Assembly: GCF_016908195.1 (NCBI RefSeq)
Contig: NZ_JAFBDK010000025.1
Coordinates: forward strand, 1 to 38,691
Length of the DNA: 38,691 nucleotides
Direction: 5' to 3'
From: Jeotgalibacillus terrae
GTDB taxonomy: Bacteria > Bacillota > Bacilli > Bacillales > Jeotgalibacillaceae
This document shows, in pieces, positions 24,533 through 31,079 of this stretch. The notes beneath the pieces were generated by a model. That model saw nothing but the letters and a program-made list of their open reading frames with translations. It had not been told where the DNA came from and searched no databases. Made by a program: the position numbers and the translations under genes. The stretch's first letter is position 1, and each line of letters begins with the position of its first letter.

Positions 24533-25159
24533 ATGGCTTCAACAACTTTAGAGAAAAATGTACTCGATGTTCTTTTTGAAAGAAGAGCAACTAAACAATA
24601 TGATCCGGAAGCTGAGATCAGCCGTGAAGAGCTGAATGAGCTTCTTCAAGCAATGGGACAAGCCCCGTCAGCATGGAACCTTCAGCACTGGAAGTTTCTC
24701 GCTTTCCACAACCCTGAATCTCAGGAACGCCTGCTGCCAATCGCTTATAACCAGCAGCAGATTACTGATGCTTCAGCCGTTATAGCTGTGCTTGGCGATC
24801 TTCGTGCAAACGAAAATGTAGATGCAGTTTTCGATCCTGCTGTTGAAGAAGGGGCAATGTCTGAGGAGATCAAACAGGCATTGAATGGACAGATTCAGGG
24901 TGCTTACGAGAATGAACAGTTTGCACGCGATGCAGCTTTTTCAAATGCTTCACTTGCTGCAATGCAGTTCATGATTGCTGCAAAAGCGAAGGGCTGGGAT
25001 ACGTGCCCGATCGGCGGATTCAGCGATGCAGGACTGGTTGAAGAATTCGAGATCTCTGACCGTTATGTACCTGTGATGCTGATTACAGTTGGTAAAGCGG
25101 CTAAAGAGCCCCGCAAATCCGGCAGAATGAGTATTGATGACTTAGTTGAATATGTATAA
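24533..25159 (+). CDS. Nitroreductase family NAD(P)H oxidoreductase (MhqN/YodC type)
   Basis: A 208-residue FMN enzyme for nitro-compounds and quinones. ERRATKQYDPEAEISREEL (about 16-34) starts with the FMN-binding arginines, APSAWNLQHWKF (about 43-54) is the second flavin contact, and GWDTCPIGGF is the late loop. The length and wording are close to B. subtilis MhqN (YdfN) and YodC, which respond to catechol and quinone stress. AGGAGG precedes the ATG. A palindromic promoter region lies upstream and a perfect bidirectional terminator downstream. Confidence 0.9.
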   Translation: MASTTLEKNVLDVLFERRATKQYDPEAEISREELNELLQAMGQAPSAWNLQHWKFLAFHNPESQERLLPIAYNQQQITDASAVIAVLGDLRANENVDAVFDPAVEEGAMSEEIKQALNGQIQGAYENEQFARDAAFSNASLAAMQFMIAAKAKGWDTCPIGGFSDAGLVEEFEISDRYVPVMLITVGKAAKEPRKSGRMSIDDLVEYV

Positions 25160-25164
25160 TAGTA

Positions 25165-25194
25165 AAGGGCTGAGACAAATTTGTCTCAGCCCTT
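25165..25194. terminator. Bidirectional terminator between the nitroreductase and the RocB-family gene
   Basis: AAGGGCTGAGACAAA and its exact complement lie back to back (15-bp arms with no spacer, so an effective 4-nt loop). It sits between two convergent genes. Confidence 0.9.
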
Positions 25195-25202
25195 CATTAT
25201 AA

Positions 25203-26843
25203 TTATTTCACCAGATCTTTAGCGAAGTCTTTAATCAGTCCTGGTAATATCCCAAAAGTGTATGGTTTATAGACACGCTCTGTCCATTTATGTCCGTCAC
25301 GGCCGTAGACGCCGATGTTGATTGATGGGATGTTCAGTTCGCGGATCAGGTGCACAGGTACCGGGTAGAGATCCTGCATGCGCGGAATATTTCTTTTTAA
25401 CATTTCAATCGCTTCTTCTGACTCATGAAGTGACAGGAAGCTTCCATCTGCAAGGTACGGGAAAAAGCGCTTAGTAACAAATTCTTCTCCTTCTCTTTCT
25501 GTGGTAGCCTGCAAATGTTTTTCAAGCTTTTTTATAATATCTGCCCCATGCTCATTTTTATCACTCAAATAATTATGAGGAAGAAACGGCGGTGCGAAAA
25601 ACATGAGTACACGCGGTGTTTTTTCAGGATCAAGCTGCTGCAATGCTTCAGCCAATGCAAAAGCTGCCTCCCGCTTGTCCTTCCCCTTGTATTTTTTCAC
25701 TACTTCATTTAACTTACTTTCCACATCGATCCCCTGCGCTCTCAAGGACGATTCCAGCTCGCTGAATGTACAGACATCCATCTGAAAGTTCCAGTCACTT
25801 GGCGGGAAACCATGCTTTATGCGGAAGTCTCTGTATTTTTTTGTACTCTCTCTACTGATCTCATACACTGCCTCTATAGAAATTTTTCGCAGCTTCTCAA
25901 GTACGTCCTGTGCTGTCTGTTCAAATACGAAATAGTTGAAGTACAGGTGAGCACTGATGGCAGTCTGCACATTATAATCTTTTTTATCGTCCTTAAAATG
26001 AAGACAGGCCGGCGGAAGCACATACTCCCCTTCGAGATCTTCAGCAAGGTCAATATTTTGATTAATTCTGCGGTTAAGCTCTGCCCCAATCCGGGTCGGG
26101 TCAATCGACGTCAGCACATCTCCAACGTGCGCTTCCCTTCCGTATATATAAAAGCATGGAAGTACCTTCCCCGCTGCACCTGTATAAATGTATTTCGTGC
26201 GGTCACCGTCATACATCGGTGCGATAAAATCATTATTGATCGCTGCCACATAATCGAGGTTCATCTCTTGCTTCAGACGTGCGAGTTCATGAAGCGCTCC
26301 AAGCATCCCTGCATGTTCACTCTCTTCATCAGGATTAAATAAAAACAGCATATGGCCGTCCCTGTCTTCTCCAGATAACTGCAGGAGGTTCACCAGATGA
26401 ATCGCCGCCCCGCTTTGCATATCAAGTGATCCCCTGCCAAAAAGCCACTCTCCAGAACCGGCCTCCTGCCTGACGCGATAATCTCCCGGAAATCCCTTAA
26501 AGAATTCTTCAAGACTGTCCGGGTCATGAGCCATCTGCTGCAGTGATCCGAAATCTTCTGTGCCGACAGTATCAATATGACTGTGAAACAACACAGTTTT
26601 ATCTGAGCCACCGGGCAGCATCGCCCAGACATTTTTTCTGCCTATCGGGTCATCTTTTATATCCTGAATCCACACATGTTCAGGATTTTCCTGAAAATAA
26701 GGAAATGAAGAAATCCACTTAAAAATCTGCTCTACTTTATGTACTTCACCCTGTGACCCCGTATAACTCTTCATTGCAATCAGCTTTCTTGTGATGAATT
26801 CAGCCTGTTCAGGCACAGATAAATGCTGTATATCGCGAAACAT
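25203..26843 (-). CDS. rocB: M20-family peptidase, RocB-like (arginine utilisation protein)
   Basis: A 546-residue zinc-dependent hydrolase of the M20/M25/M40 clan, close in size to RocB. Metal-site motifs are HSHIDTVG (87-94; H89, D91), GRGSLDMQSG (136-145; D141) and NPDEESEHAG (170-179; E173/E174); a catalytic dimer domain follows. The late block NIPSINIGVYGRDGHKWTERV supplies the last ligand. RocB is linked to arginine catabolism, but its substrate is not known. The ATG at 26843 is chosen for AGGGGGT upstream; the frame open to 26873 lacks a site. No roc genes are nearby, so the symbol marks family membership. Confidence 0.85.
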   Translation of the reverse strand: MFRDIQHLSVPEQAEFITRKLIAMKSYTGSQGEVHKVEQIFKWISSFPYFQENPEHVWIQDIKDDPIGRKNVWAMLPGGSDKTVLFHSHIDTVGTEDFGSLQQMAHDPDSLEEFFKGFPGDYRVRQEAGSGEWLFGRGSLDMQSGAAIHLVNLLQLSGEDRDGHMLFLFNPDEESEHAGMLGALHELARLKQEMNLDYVAAINNDFIAPMYDGDRTKYIYTGAAGKVLPCFYIYGREAHVGDVLTSIDPTRIGAELNRRINQNIDLAEDLEGEYVLPPACLHFKDDKKDYNVQTAISAHLYFNYFVFEQTAQDVLEKLRKISIEAVYEISRESTKKYRDFRIKHGFPPSDWNFQMDVCTFSELESSLRAQGIDVESKLNEVVKKYKGKDKREAAFALAEALQQLDPEKTPRVLMFFAPPFLPHNYLSDKNEHGADIIKKLEKHLQATTEREGEEFVTKRFFPYLADGSFLSLHESEEAIEMLKRNIPRMQDLYPVPVHLIRELNIPSINIGVYGRDGHKWTERVYKPYTFGILPGLIKDFAKDLVK

Positions 26844-26965
26844 CCTATTACCCCCTGCTCTCTTTTCATTCATCTTAATGGAAGGACGAACCGATTGAAA
26901 GCAGGTTTGTGTGAAATCATCATCTTAAATAAAATTTATTAAGAATATGGGTACGTTAAAGACCA

Positions 26966-27146
26966 ATGTTGTTCTAGCACAGCTGGTGATTGCAGCGGAA
27001 GGGGGACGACTCCAGCATGAGAAGCGTGACAGGTGAGACCCCGCAGAAGCGTAGCTTCGAGGAGGTGCGATTGAATCGGAGCCACAAGACGGCTCATGCG
27101 GAAAGCGTTCCCCTGGAGCGGAAATCAACAGCCATCTTTAACAGAG
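26966..27146 (-). repeat. Dispersed ~180-bp repeat, copy D (inverted)
   Basis: Reading the minus strand, CTCTGTTAAAGATGGCTGTT begins the element and ATCACCAGCTGTGCTAGAAC closes it, matching both edges of copy B. The core has TTTCCGCATGAGCCG, a GAGCC/GGCTC hairpin and GCGGGGTCTCACCTGTCACGC. It occupies almost half of the 407-bp gene-free space between the divergent rocB-like and purine permease genes. The rest holds the permease promoter, and nothing else is seen. Confidence 0.9.
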
Positions 27147-27177
27147 CCAATAATATAAAAAAATTTGATCAAAAGGG

Positions 27178-27206
27178 TTGAATCTTACGTTATAAACGAA
27201 TATTAT
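27178..27206 (+). promoter_or_regulatory. Sigma-A promoter of the purine permease
   Basis: TTGAAT (27178-27183) and TATTAT (27201-27206) are spaced 17 bp apart, 48-50 bp before the start codon. No purine riboswitch pattern is present in the leader. Confidence 0.7.
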
Positions 27207-27235
27207 ATAACTTGTGCTTTTAAACGTTCGTATTT
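27191..27235 (+). promoter_or_regulatory. Candidate pair of inverted PurBoxes
   Basis: ATAAACGAATATT and, on the opposite strand, AAATACGAACGTT each resemble the PurR box AWWWCCGAACWWT with two mismatches. The CGAA cores (27197-27200 and TTCG at 27227-27230) face each other 26 bp apart, which is about the spacing of paired PurBoxes. The first overlaps the -10 region. Purine-repressible control of the permease would make sense. Confidence 0.4.
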
Positions 27236-27250
27236 TAATAAAGGACTGAT

Positions 27251-28558
27251 ATGATGTTTCGCTTTCATTTAAAAGAAAATAATACAACTGTTAAAACAGA
27301 GCTTTTAGCAGGCTTTACCACATTTATGACAATGGTCTATATTGTTGTTGTGAATCCGATTATCCTCTCAAGTGCAGGTGTGCCTTTTGACCAAGTATTT
27401 CTTGCAACGATTATTGCAACGGTCATTGGAACACTCTGGATGGCGTTAATGGCCAATTATCCGATTGCCATTGCACCCGGTATGGGACTCAATGCATACT
27501 TTGCCTTTTCAGTTGTCGGCACTAATACGAATATTACGTACGAGGTTGCCTTTGCGGCAGTATTTGTTGCCGGTGTGATCTTTACGATTCTTTCTCTGAC
27601 TTCTTTCAGAAAAAAGCTCATTGAAGCGATTCCTGATAACCTGAAACACGGCATTACAGCCGGAATCGGTTTATTCATTGCTTTTATCGGTATGAGAATG
27701 ACAGGTATTATTGTTGCACATCCGGATAACCTTGTCGCACTCGGCGACCTTCATTCACCTTCAGTCATTCTGGCATTTACGGGCCTTGCAGTTACACTGA
27801 TTTTAATGGCTTTAAATGTCAACGGCGCACTGTTCATTGGAATGATCGTGACGGGTGCAATTGCCTATTTTACAGGACAGCTCGAATTCAACGGTGTAGT
27901 TGCACTGCCAAGCCTGCCTGAAGGAATTATTATTTCCAATCCGATTGCAGCATTTGGGGATGTCATTGAATATGGTTTATTCGCTGTCGTCTTTTCATTC
28001 CTGTTAGTCACAATCTTTGATACTACCGGTACGATGATTGGTGTCGCTCAGCAGGCCGGTCTGATGAAAGGCAAAACAATGCCGCGCGCCCGTCAGGCAC
28101 TGTTAGCTGATTCAATCGCTGCTACAGCAGGCGCAATGGTTGGTACAAGTCCGACTTCAGCCTACATCGAATCATCATCAGGTGTTGCAGCAGGCGGCCG
28201 TACGGGACTGACTACTGTAACGGTTTCAGTATTATTCATTGCAGCAGCCTTTTTCGGACCGCTCGTCAGTGCTGTATCAGGCGTTTCAGCGATTACTGCT
28301 CCTGCACTGATTATCGTCGGCAGTCTGATGATGAGCAGCATCTCCCACATTAAATGGGGTGAGATTGATGAAGCGTTTCCTGCATTTCTGATTATCCTGA
28401 GTATGCCGCTGACATCAAGTATTGCAACAGGCATCGCGCTTGGATTTATCTCTTATCCAATTTTAAAAATCGTTAAAGGTAAATGGAGAGACGTTCACTT
28501 CCTTGTCTATTTATTTGCAGTGCTGTTCGCTTATCAGCTCGTTTTTCTTCCACATTAA
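27251..28558 (+). CDS. NCS2/AzgA-type purine (guanine/hypoxanthine) permease
   Basis: A 435-residue permease with about 12-14 membrane helices. Landmarks are TELLAGFTTFMTMVYIVVVNPIIL (about 17-40), APGMGLNAYFAF, the central FDTTGTMIGVAQQAG and GTSPTSAYIESSSGVAAGGRTGLT, the substrate-site loop of the AzgA branch. It is nearest in wording to PbuO/PbuG of B. subtilis as I recall them, which take up guanine and hypoxanthine. Two consecutive ATG codons (27251, 27254) follow AAAGGA; either could be used. A terminator shared with yhbH ends it. Confidence 0.9.
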   Translation: MMFRFHLKENNTTVKTELLAGFTTFMTMVYIVVVNPIILSSAGVPFDQVFLATIIATVIGTLWMALMANYPIAIAPGMGLNAYFAFSVVGTNTNITYEVAFAAVFVAGVIFTILSLTSFRKKLIEAIPDNLKHGITAGIGLFIAFIGMRMTGIIVAHPDNLVALGDLHSPSVILAFTGLAVTLILMALNVNGALFIGMIVTGAIAYFTGQLEFNGVVALPSLPEGIIISNPIAAFGDVIEYGLFAVVFSFLLVTIFDTTGTMIGVAQQAGLMKGKTMPRARQALLADSIAATAGAMVGTSPTSAYIESSSGVAAGGRTGLTTVTVSVLFIAAAFFGPLVSAVSGVSAITAPALIIVGSLMMSSISHIKWGEIDEAFPAFLIILSMPLTSSIATGIALGFISYPILKIVKGKWRDVHFLVYLFAVLFAYQLVFLPH

Positions 28559-28562
28559 AAAG

Positions 28563-28595
28563 AAAATCCCGCGTCCTCAGACGTGGGATTTTTTA
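28563..28595. terminator. Bidirectional terminator overlapping the 3' end of yhbH
   Basis: AAAATCCCGCGTC and GACGTGGGATTTT pair (one G-U) around CTCA, with A/T runs on both sides. The last codons and the stop of yhbH (28577-28579) lie in the stem and loop, so the yhbH tail is read from the terminator itself. Confidence 0.92.
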
Positions 28596-29704
28596 CTGAG
28601 AAAATATTTTAACGCATCAAGTACTTCCGTTTTCCTTCTCATAATAAATGTCCGGATCTCTTCCTCTTCCGCTTTTGCAAAAACAGACATGAGAGAAGAC
28701 TGGCGATGATACTGACTTACTTCCCCATACCCGACCATATTGCAATGTTCAGCGAGTTTTTGAATCAGCGGCAGACACTTCTCATTATCTGAAGTCAGGT
28801 TATCACCGTCTGAAATGTGAAAGGCATAGACATTATATCTTTCCTGCGGATAATCACTCCCCACAATATCAAGCGCTTTTCTGTACGCCGACGAACAGAT
28901 CGTCCCGCCGCTTTCTCCTTTTGTAAAAAACGTTTCCTCCTCGACTTCTTTCGCTTCTGTATGATGTGAAATAAACCTGATTTCTACATGTGCATAATGA
29001 AGGTTCAAAAACTTTACGAGCCAGAAGAAAAAGCTCCTCGCAATATACTTCTCAAACATGCCCATTGACCCGCTCGTATCCATCATCGCAATGACGGCAG
29101 CTTTTGACTCTTTTTCTTTTGATTCCGTCCACGTTTTATAACGGATATCTTCAGGAAGAATTGGATGAAATCCTGCTTCCCCATTCATCGCATTACGTTT
29201 GAACGCTGTCATCATGGTTTTCTTTTTATCAATATTGCCAGTGAGTCCTTTTGTTCTGATATCAGTGAACTGTATCCCTTCTTTTGAAGCCTCTACTTCT
29301 TCTTTCTGCTTAAAATCAGGAAGTTCAAGCTGACTGAACAGGGCGGTCTCAATTTCTTCAATGGATACCTCCGCCTCCACATAATCTTCACCCGGTTCAC
29401 TGCCCGCCTGTCTTCCTCCCCCATCACGAGATCTTGCAATAATATCTCCTTCCCCGCTGTCTCCGTTACCCTGGCCTATATGCTTCTTTTTTGAATGATC
29501 ATAGCGGATTTTATATTCATCAAGTGACCGCACTGGAATCTTCACTGTTTTTTTGCCATCTGACATAATGACATTTTCTTCTGTGATCAGTTCGGGGAGT
29601 CTGTCTTTTACTGCCTGCTGGATTTTCCTGTTGTGTCTCTTCTGGTCTTCCTGGCCCTGCTGATGCAGGGACCAGTCTTCTTTTGATACGGTAGAACCCT
29701 GCAT
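28577..29704 (-). CDS. yhbH: Sporulation protein YhbH (DUF444, von Willebrand A-like)
   Basis: A 375-residue protein of the YhbH/YeaH family. A basic N-terminal third with a glycine-rich linker (about 80-105) leads to a von Willebrand A-like domain whose metal-site motif is DTSGSM (209-214), with HISDGDNLTSDN later. The E. coli homologue YeaH is co-expressed with the PrkA homologue YeaG and thought to act with it. The ATG at 29704 has GAAGGGTG upstream, and CATACAAT further upstream suggests sigma-E control in the mother cell. In B. subtilis yhbH adjoins prkA; here four small features lie between them. Confidence 0.93.
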   Translation of the reverse strand: MQGSTVSKEDWSLHQQGQEDQKRHNRKIQQAVKDRLPELITEENVIMSDGKKTVKIPVRSLDEYKIRYDHSKKKHIGQGNGDSGEGDIIARSRDGGGRQAGSEPGEDYVEAEVSIEEIETALFSQLELPDFKQKEEVEASKEGIQFTDIRTKGLTGNIDKKKTMMTAFKRNAMNGEAGFHPILPEDIRYKTWTESKEKESKAAVIAMMDTSGSMGMFEKYIARSFFFWLVKFLNLHYAHVEIRFISHHTEAKEVEEETFFTKGESGGTICSSAYRKALDIVGSDYPQERYNVYAFHISDGDNLTSDNEKCLPLIQKLAEHCNMVGYGEVSQYHRQSSLMSVFAKAEEEEIRTFIMRRKTEVLDALKYFLSKKSHV

Positions 29705-29732
29705 ATATCGCCTCACCCTTCATCTTTTCTTT

Positions 29733-29758
29733 ATTGTATGAGGGCAGGCTTAAATTAT
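29733..29758 (-). promoter_or_regulatory. Candidate sigma-E promoter of yhbH
   Basis: On the minus strand CATACAAT (29733-29740) is an ideal sigma-E -10 element. An ATA trinucleotide (29756-29758, in CAATAATTT) lies 15 bp upstream in the -35 position, slightly closer than usual. The position, 29 bp before the start codon, is suitable. Confidence 0.45.
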
Positions 29759-29778
29759 TGCTTATGATTTCAGGGAAA

Positions 29779-29804
29779 AGAAAAAGGCCTGCTTAGCAGA
29801 CCTT
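29779..29804 (-). terminator. Terminator overlapping the end of the 101-residue membrane gene
   Basis: On the minus strand AAGGTCTGC and GCAGGCCTT pair and TTTTTCTTTT follows. The gene's TAA stop (29803-29805) touches the stem. Confidence 0.88.
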
Positions 29805-30108
29805 AGAAACTCTTCTCTTTTGCTGTTGAACGTGAGGCATCAAGCAGCAGGATGATTGCTGTGATGACGTGCATGATAAATCCAAGCAGCGGTACAAATC
29901 CGAATACAGATGTAAAGATTCCGAAAATGCTTCCTGTTTTTGATGTAAATTCACGTGCAGCGAATATTAAAGCGACAATATGCAGTGCCAGCATAATCCA
30001 TAATAACGACCAGCCTGTTGAGATAATCAGCGTACCTCCGAGAAATGGAATCGCCAGCACAGCCTCAAGACTGCCCGTCACCCACTTCATTATTGTTGAA
30101 ATCTTCAT
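29803..30108 (-). CDS. Small integral membrane protein, function unknown
   Basis: A 101-residue protein with three to four hydrophobic segments (about 9-25, 28-50, 58-78 and 78-90) and a basic tail ending RSTAKEKSF. No family is recognised with confidence. The start ATG at 30108 has AAAGGA about 12 bp upstream, a slightly long spacing; an overlapping ATGATG in another frame is closer but gives no open frame. It forms a single-gene unit between two terminators, in the stretch between yhbH and prkA. Confidence 0.75.
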   Translation of the reverse strand: MKISTIMKWVTGSLEAVLAIPFLGGTLIISTGWSLLWIMLALHIVALIFAAREFTSKTGSIFGIFTSVFGFVPLLGFIMHVITAIILLLDASRSTAKEKSF

Positions 30109-30202
30109 TCATCATCAAGTCCTTTCTATAAATACGATATTAAAAGGCACAGTGCTTCATTTCAATTGATACCTCTTATACGTATTCCCTATTTAAAAAG
30201 TT

Positions 30203-30238
30203 TCAAAAAAAATAACCAGTTTTTCTGACTGGTTATTT
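30203..30238 (-). terminator. Terminator of the 56-residue protein gene
   Basis: AAATAACCAG (30210-30219) and CTGGTTATTT (30229-30238) form a perfect 10-bp stem. On the minus strand TTTTTTG follows. It touches the stop codon. Confidence 0.93.
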
Positions 30239-30408
30239 CAAGACTTCTCTTCATATTGAATTGGATCAGACAATTTCTTACTTGACTTTAACTCCCCGCC
30301 TGACCGGATCTTCTCCATCTGCTTACCGAGCATCACCAGTTCTTCCATATTACTCGCCATACTACCATTCACCGGCTCAAGCTCCTTAAAATACTCTCTG
30401 CCTGGCAT
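30238..30408 (-). CDS. 56-residue hydrophilic protein, paralogue of the gene at 30862-31029
   Basis: A soluble, charged protein of unknown function. Its centre SMASNMEELVMLGKQMEKIR matches SMASDLEEMDQLGRQMEKMR in the second small gene about 450 bp away. Both end in a short tail with QYEE. The shared block looks like one amphipathic helix, suitable for dimerisation or partner binding. The ATG at 30408 has CGGAGG upstream; a longer frame (to 30444) has none. A near-consensus sigma-A promoter lies directly upstream. Expression is therefore vegetative, or at least not limited to sporulation. Confidence 0.8.
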   Translation of the reverse strand: MPGREYFKELEPVNGSMASNMEELVMLGKQMEKIRSGGELKSSKKLSDPIQYEEKS

Positions 30409-30434
30409 AAAAAATCGCCTCCGAATTTTTATAT

Positions 30435-30463
30435 ATTGTATCATTATTAGAAAATTCAGTCAA
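30435..30463 (-). promoter_or_regulatory. Sigma-A promoter of the 56-residue protein gene
   Basis: On the minus strand TTGACT (30458-30463) and TACAAT (30435-30440) are spaced exactly 17 bp apart. The -35 lies 15 bp from the edge of the 100-bp palindrome. Confidence 0.75.
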
Positions 30464-30478
30464 ATACTGAAAAGTGAA

Positions 30479-30578
30479 GGGCGCTCGTTCAGCTCCGACA
30501 GGCATAAGACACGGGGCGGAAAACGGGTGCTCTTTCCCGTTTACCGCTTCGTGGTTTATGACCCGAGGAGCTAGCGCC
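30479..30578. repeat. 100-bp imperfect palindrome (large hairpin element)
   Basis: Nested arms pair from the outside in: GGCGCT/AGCGCC, AGCTCC/GGAGCT (with a 5-nt bulge on the left), CATAA/TTATG, CACG/CGTG (partly), GGCGG/CCGC and AAACGGG/CCCGTTT, closing on a TGCTCTTT-like loop. It has higher GC than its surroundings and no T-run, so it is not an ordinary terminator. No ribosome binding site or credible frame is present. I recall similar GGCGCT..AGCTCC elements as dispersed repeats in other Bacillaceae, but cannot verify this here. Confidence 0.85.
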
Positions 30579-30845
30579 AAAAAGATTTTTGGGTTAAAGT
30601 GTCTGCTGTCCGAAAAAATAGAAAGGTCATTGAATTAACATGAAAGATGATAGATAAAATTTAAAAGCTCATCGATATATCCAAGAGATCATGAGCAGAA
30701 GTTGAATAAACCCGATTGCTGATTGAATTATATTAAAAGGTCAAGGATAAATCCCAAAAGCTGATTGAATGAATACCCTACTCTTTCAAATACTTATACC
30801 ACTCACTTCATTCTATTCTCAAACCAGAGCCCGCTAAAAGACCGC
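30579..30845. other. Gene-free AT-rich stretch
   Basis: No frame with a ribosome binding site is present on either strand. The only internal structure seen is a repeated GCTGATTGAAT (near 30718 and 30758). No promoter or terminator is convincing. Confidence 0.6.
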
Positions 30846-30875
30846 AAAAAAAGAAGAGGATCTACTCCTCTTCTT
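30846..30875 (-). terminator. Terminator with a stop codon in its loop
   Basis: On the minus strand AAGAAGAGGA and TCCTCTTCTT pair around GTAGA, then a run of T follows. The loop contains the TAG stop (30862-30864) of the 55-residue gene, and the glutamate codons before it make up the left arm. Confidence 0.92.
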
Positions 30876-31029
30876 CATACTGCTCAGTCCCGGGTTCGCG
30901 GTGCTTTTTTAATTGTTCATTCGTTCTCATCTTCTCCATTTGGCGACCCAGCTGATCCATTTCCTCAAGATCACTCGCCATAGAACTATTATCAGGAATA
31001 TCGTTTTTCAACTCTTCTTTCTTAGCCAT
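30862..31029 (-). CDS. 55-residue hydrophilic protein, paralogue of the gene at 30238-30408
   Basis: A small soluble protein (starts MAKKEELKNDIPDNSSMASD, ends EQYEEEE). Its centre is the same SMAS..EEM..LG.QMEKMR helix as in the neighbouring 56-residue protein. AGAGGTGAT precedes the ATG by 6-7 bp. It lies 50 bp after prkA on the same strand with no strong terminator between, so read-through from prkA is likely and would add a sporulation-time expression mode that its paralogue lacks. No function is known to me. Confidence 0.78.
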   Translation of the reverse strand: MAKKEELKNDIPDNSSMASDLEEMDQLGRQMEKMRTNEQLKKHREPGTEQYEEEE

Positions 31030-31079
31030 TGATCATCACCTCTACTGTCCCATTACCCTCATTATCGTTTCAAAAAACG

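Noticed and set aside
26990-27181. Short frames inside repeat copies A, B and D (for example 12489-12719, 21832-22038, 26990-27181)
   Set aside because: They share a peptide only because they share repeat DNA. They have no ribosome binding sites and the frames break between copies.
27146-27250. Purine riboswitch ahead of the NCS2 permease
   Set aside because: The conserved three-way-junction core with its two interacting loops is missing, and the leader is too short. Paired PurBoxes are the better explanation.
30386-30580. 64-codon frame across the 100-bp palindrome
   Set aside because: It has no ribosome binding site, overlaps the promoter and start of the 56-residue gene, and consists of hairpin sequence.
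30600-30845. Possible decayed gene in the AT-rich gap
   Set aside because: No remnant of a recognisable protein in any frame and no ribosome binding site.
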